From Burkholderiales bacterium (GTDB lineage: Bacteria; Pseudomonadota; Gammaproteobacteria; Burkholderiales; Burkholderiaceae_D), in assembly GCA_016197345.1 (NCBI GenBank), contig JACPVY010000391.1:1-6477 (forward strand): 6,477 bases of DNA. Direction: 5' to 3'. Shown piece by piece: positions 6,116 to 6,477 of the stretch. The translations under genes were made by a program, and so were the position numbers. How positions within the stretch are numbered: position 1 is the first letter of the stretch; every line of letters begins with the position of its first letter. A model generated the notes under the pieces. It did no database searches and was not told where the DNA came from. It was given only the letters and a program-made list of their open reading frames with translations.

Positions 6116-6266
6116 CCCATACGAAATGCAAAACTACCCTTTTGCGACAGCCTCCTCGTGGGCATAGGTATCTACATAAGTCGGGAAATGTGCTAAAAGC
6201 GGTAAGTATGGATCAAACTTTTTAAATTTGGAACCGCGCCTGAAAAGGCGTTACGAGAAATTGGTA

Positions 6267-6477
6267 ATGGCACATAGTAATAGCACAACCCAATTGTCGG
6301 CGGGATTGAAGGCATTGGCGGATGGGACAAGGACGTTTGCCCATACGCAGGCGTTGTGGCGTTTTTTGAGGAACCTGCAAGTTACGCCAGAGGAGCTTTC
6401 TCGTCCCTTGCTAGCGGCGTGCCATGCGGCCTTGGATAACTGCGAGGGCGACTATGCATTGTGCATGCACGATTGGT
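6267..6477 (+). CDS. N-terminal part of a probable IS4-type transposase (3' end outside window)
   Basis: An open frame starts at ATG 6267 and runs to the window edge, giving 70 residues. Its pattern, including FAHTQALWRFLRNLQVTPEE followed by a short helical stretch and ALCMHDW at 64-70, resembles the N-terminal DNA-binding region of IS4-family DDE transposases, in which a V(V/M)HDWS-type motif holds an early part of the catalytic fold. In that family the aspartate in HDW is a candidate first acidic residue, but this is recalled knowledge, not a search. The ribosome site is weak (GAG at 6255-6257). Arginine is twice coded by AGG, rare in the neighbouring genes, which fits a foreign origin. 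The DDE catalytic core, stop codon and right inverted repeat are not visible, so whether the element is intact is unknown. Confidence 0.6.
   Translation, partial: MAHSNSTTQLSAGLKALADGTRTFAHTQALWRFLRNLQVTPEELSRPLLAACHAALDNCEGDYALCMHDW

Larger units (their letters stand above)
5924..6266. other. Non-coding region with AT-rich core and hairpin cluster
   Basis: No plausible gene is found here; open frames are tiny (for example 13 codons from 6126). The part from about 5980 to 6060 is strikingly AT-rich compared with the flanks and contains a perfect TATAAT (6011-6016) with TTTACA 20 bp upstream, a spacing too long for a confident promoter. The remainder holds the three related hairpins, a 6-bp hairpin GCAAAA/TTTTGC (6128-6133 with 6140-6145), and the leader of the gene that starts at 6267. 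The left end of a putative insertion sequence should lie somewhere after about 6115, but its inverted repeat cannot be placed without the right end. Confidence 0.6.

Noticed and set aside
5941..6123. Hairpin cluster considered as a CRISPR array
   Set aside because: Only three short units with differing arms and irregular spacing; there are no uniform repeats, no unique spacers of constant length and no cas genes.

Overview
The window looks like ordinary chromosome from a Gram-negative proteobacterium. The genes match families well known from gamma- and betaproteobacteria (YdhF-type aldo/keto reductase, YedI/DUF808, DUF885 protein with a Sec signal peptide). Moderate GC, CGC-rich arginine usage and REP-like intergenic hairpins lean towards a betaproteobacterium, but the taxonomy is inference only.

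Layout. 1-202: C-terminal end of a plus-strand gene encoding a highly charged helical tail. 203-383: leader with a good sigma70-type promoter and a 10-bp dyad over its -10. 384-803: small four-helix membrane protein with a PYAPP N-terminus, starting at a TTG. 804-872: intrinsic terminator between convergent genes. 892-3791, minus strand: an exported DUF885 metallopeptidase-like protein followed, with translational overlap or near-overlap, by an aldo/keto reductase of the YdhF type. 3792-4046: divergent intergenic region with a 61-nt imperfect palindrome flanked by candidate promoters. 4047-5923, plus strand: yedI (DUF808 inner-membrane protein) and, 23 nt later, an alpha/beta hydrolase with a complete catalytic triad. 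5924-6266: non-coding, AT-rich, with a probable terminator and three related GGnCAAC/GTTGnCC hairpins resembling degenerate REP elements. 6267-6477: start of a gene whose N-terminus resembles IS4-type transposases, cut by the window edge.

How the genes fit together. No defence system, biosynthetic cluster, CRISPR array or RNA gene is visible. There are two two-gene transcription units, diverging from the palindrome-containing region: DUF885-ydhF on the minus strand and yedI-hydrolase on the plus strand. The sequence does not show a shared pathway; two of the four products are predicted hydrolases or peptidases and one is an oxidoreductase.

The points most worth a second look are the long palindrome between the divergent promoters, the Met/His/Lys-rich tails of the DUF885 protein, the hairpin cluster beside the putative insertion sequence, and the conserved but uncharacterised small membrane protein. 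I found no convincing novel system.
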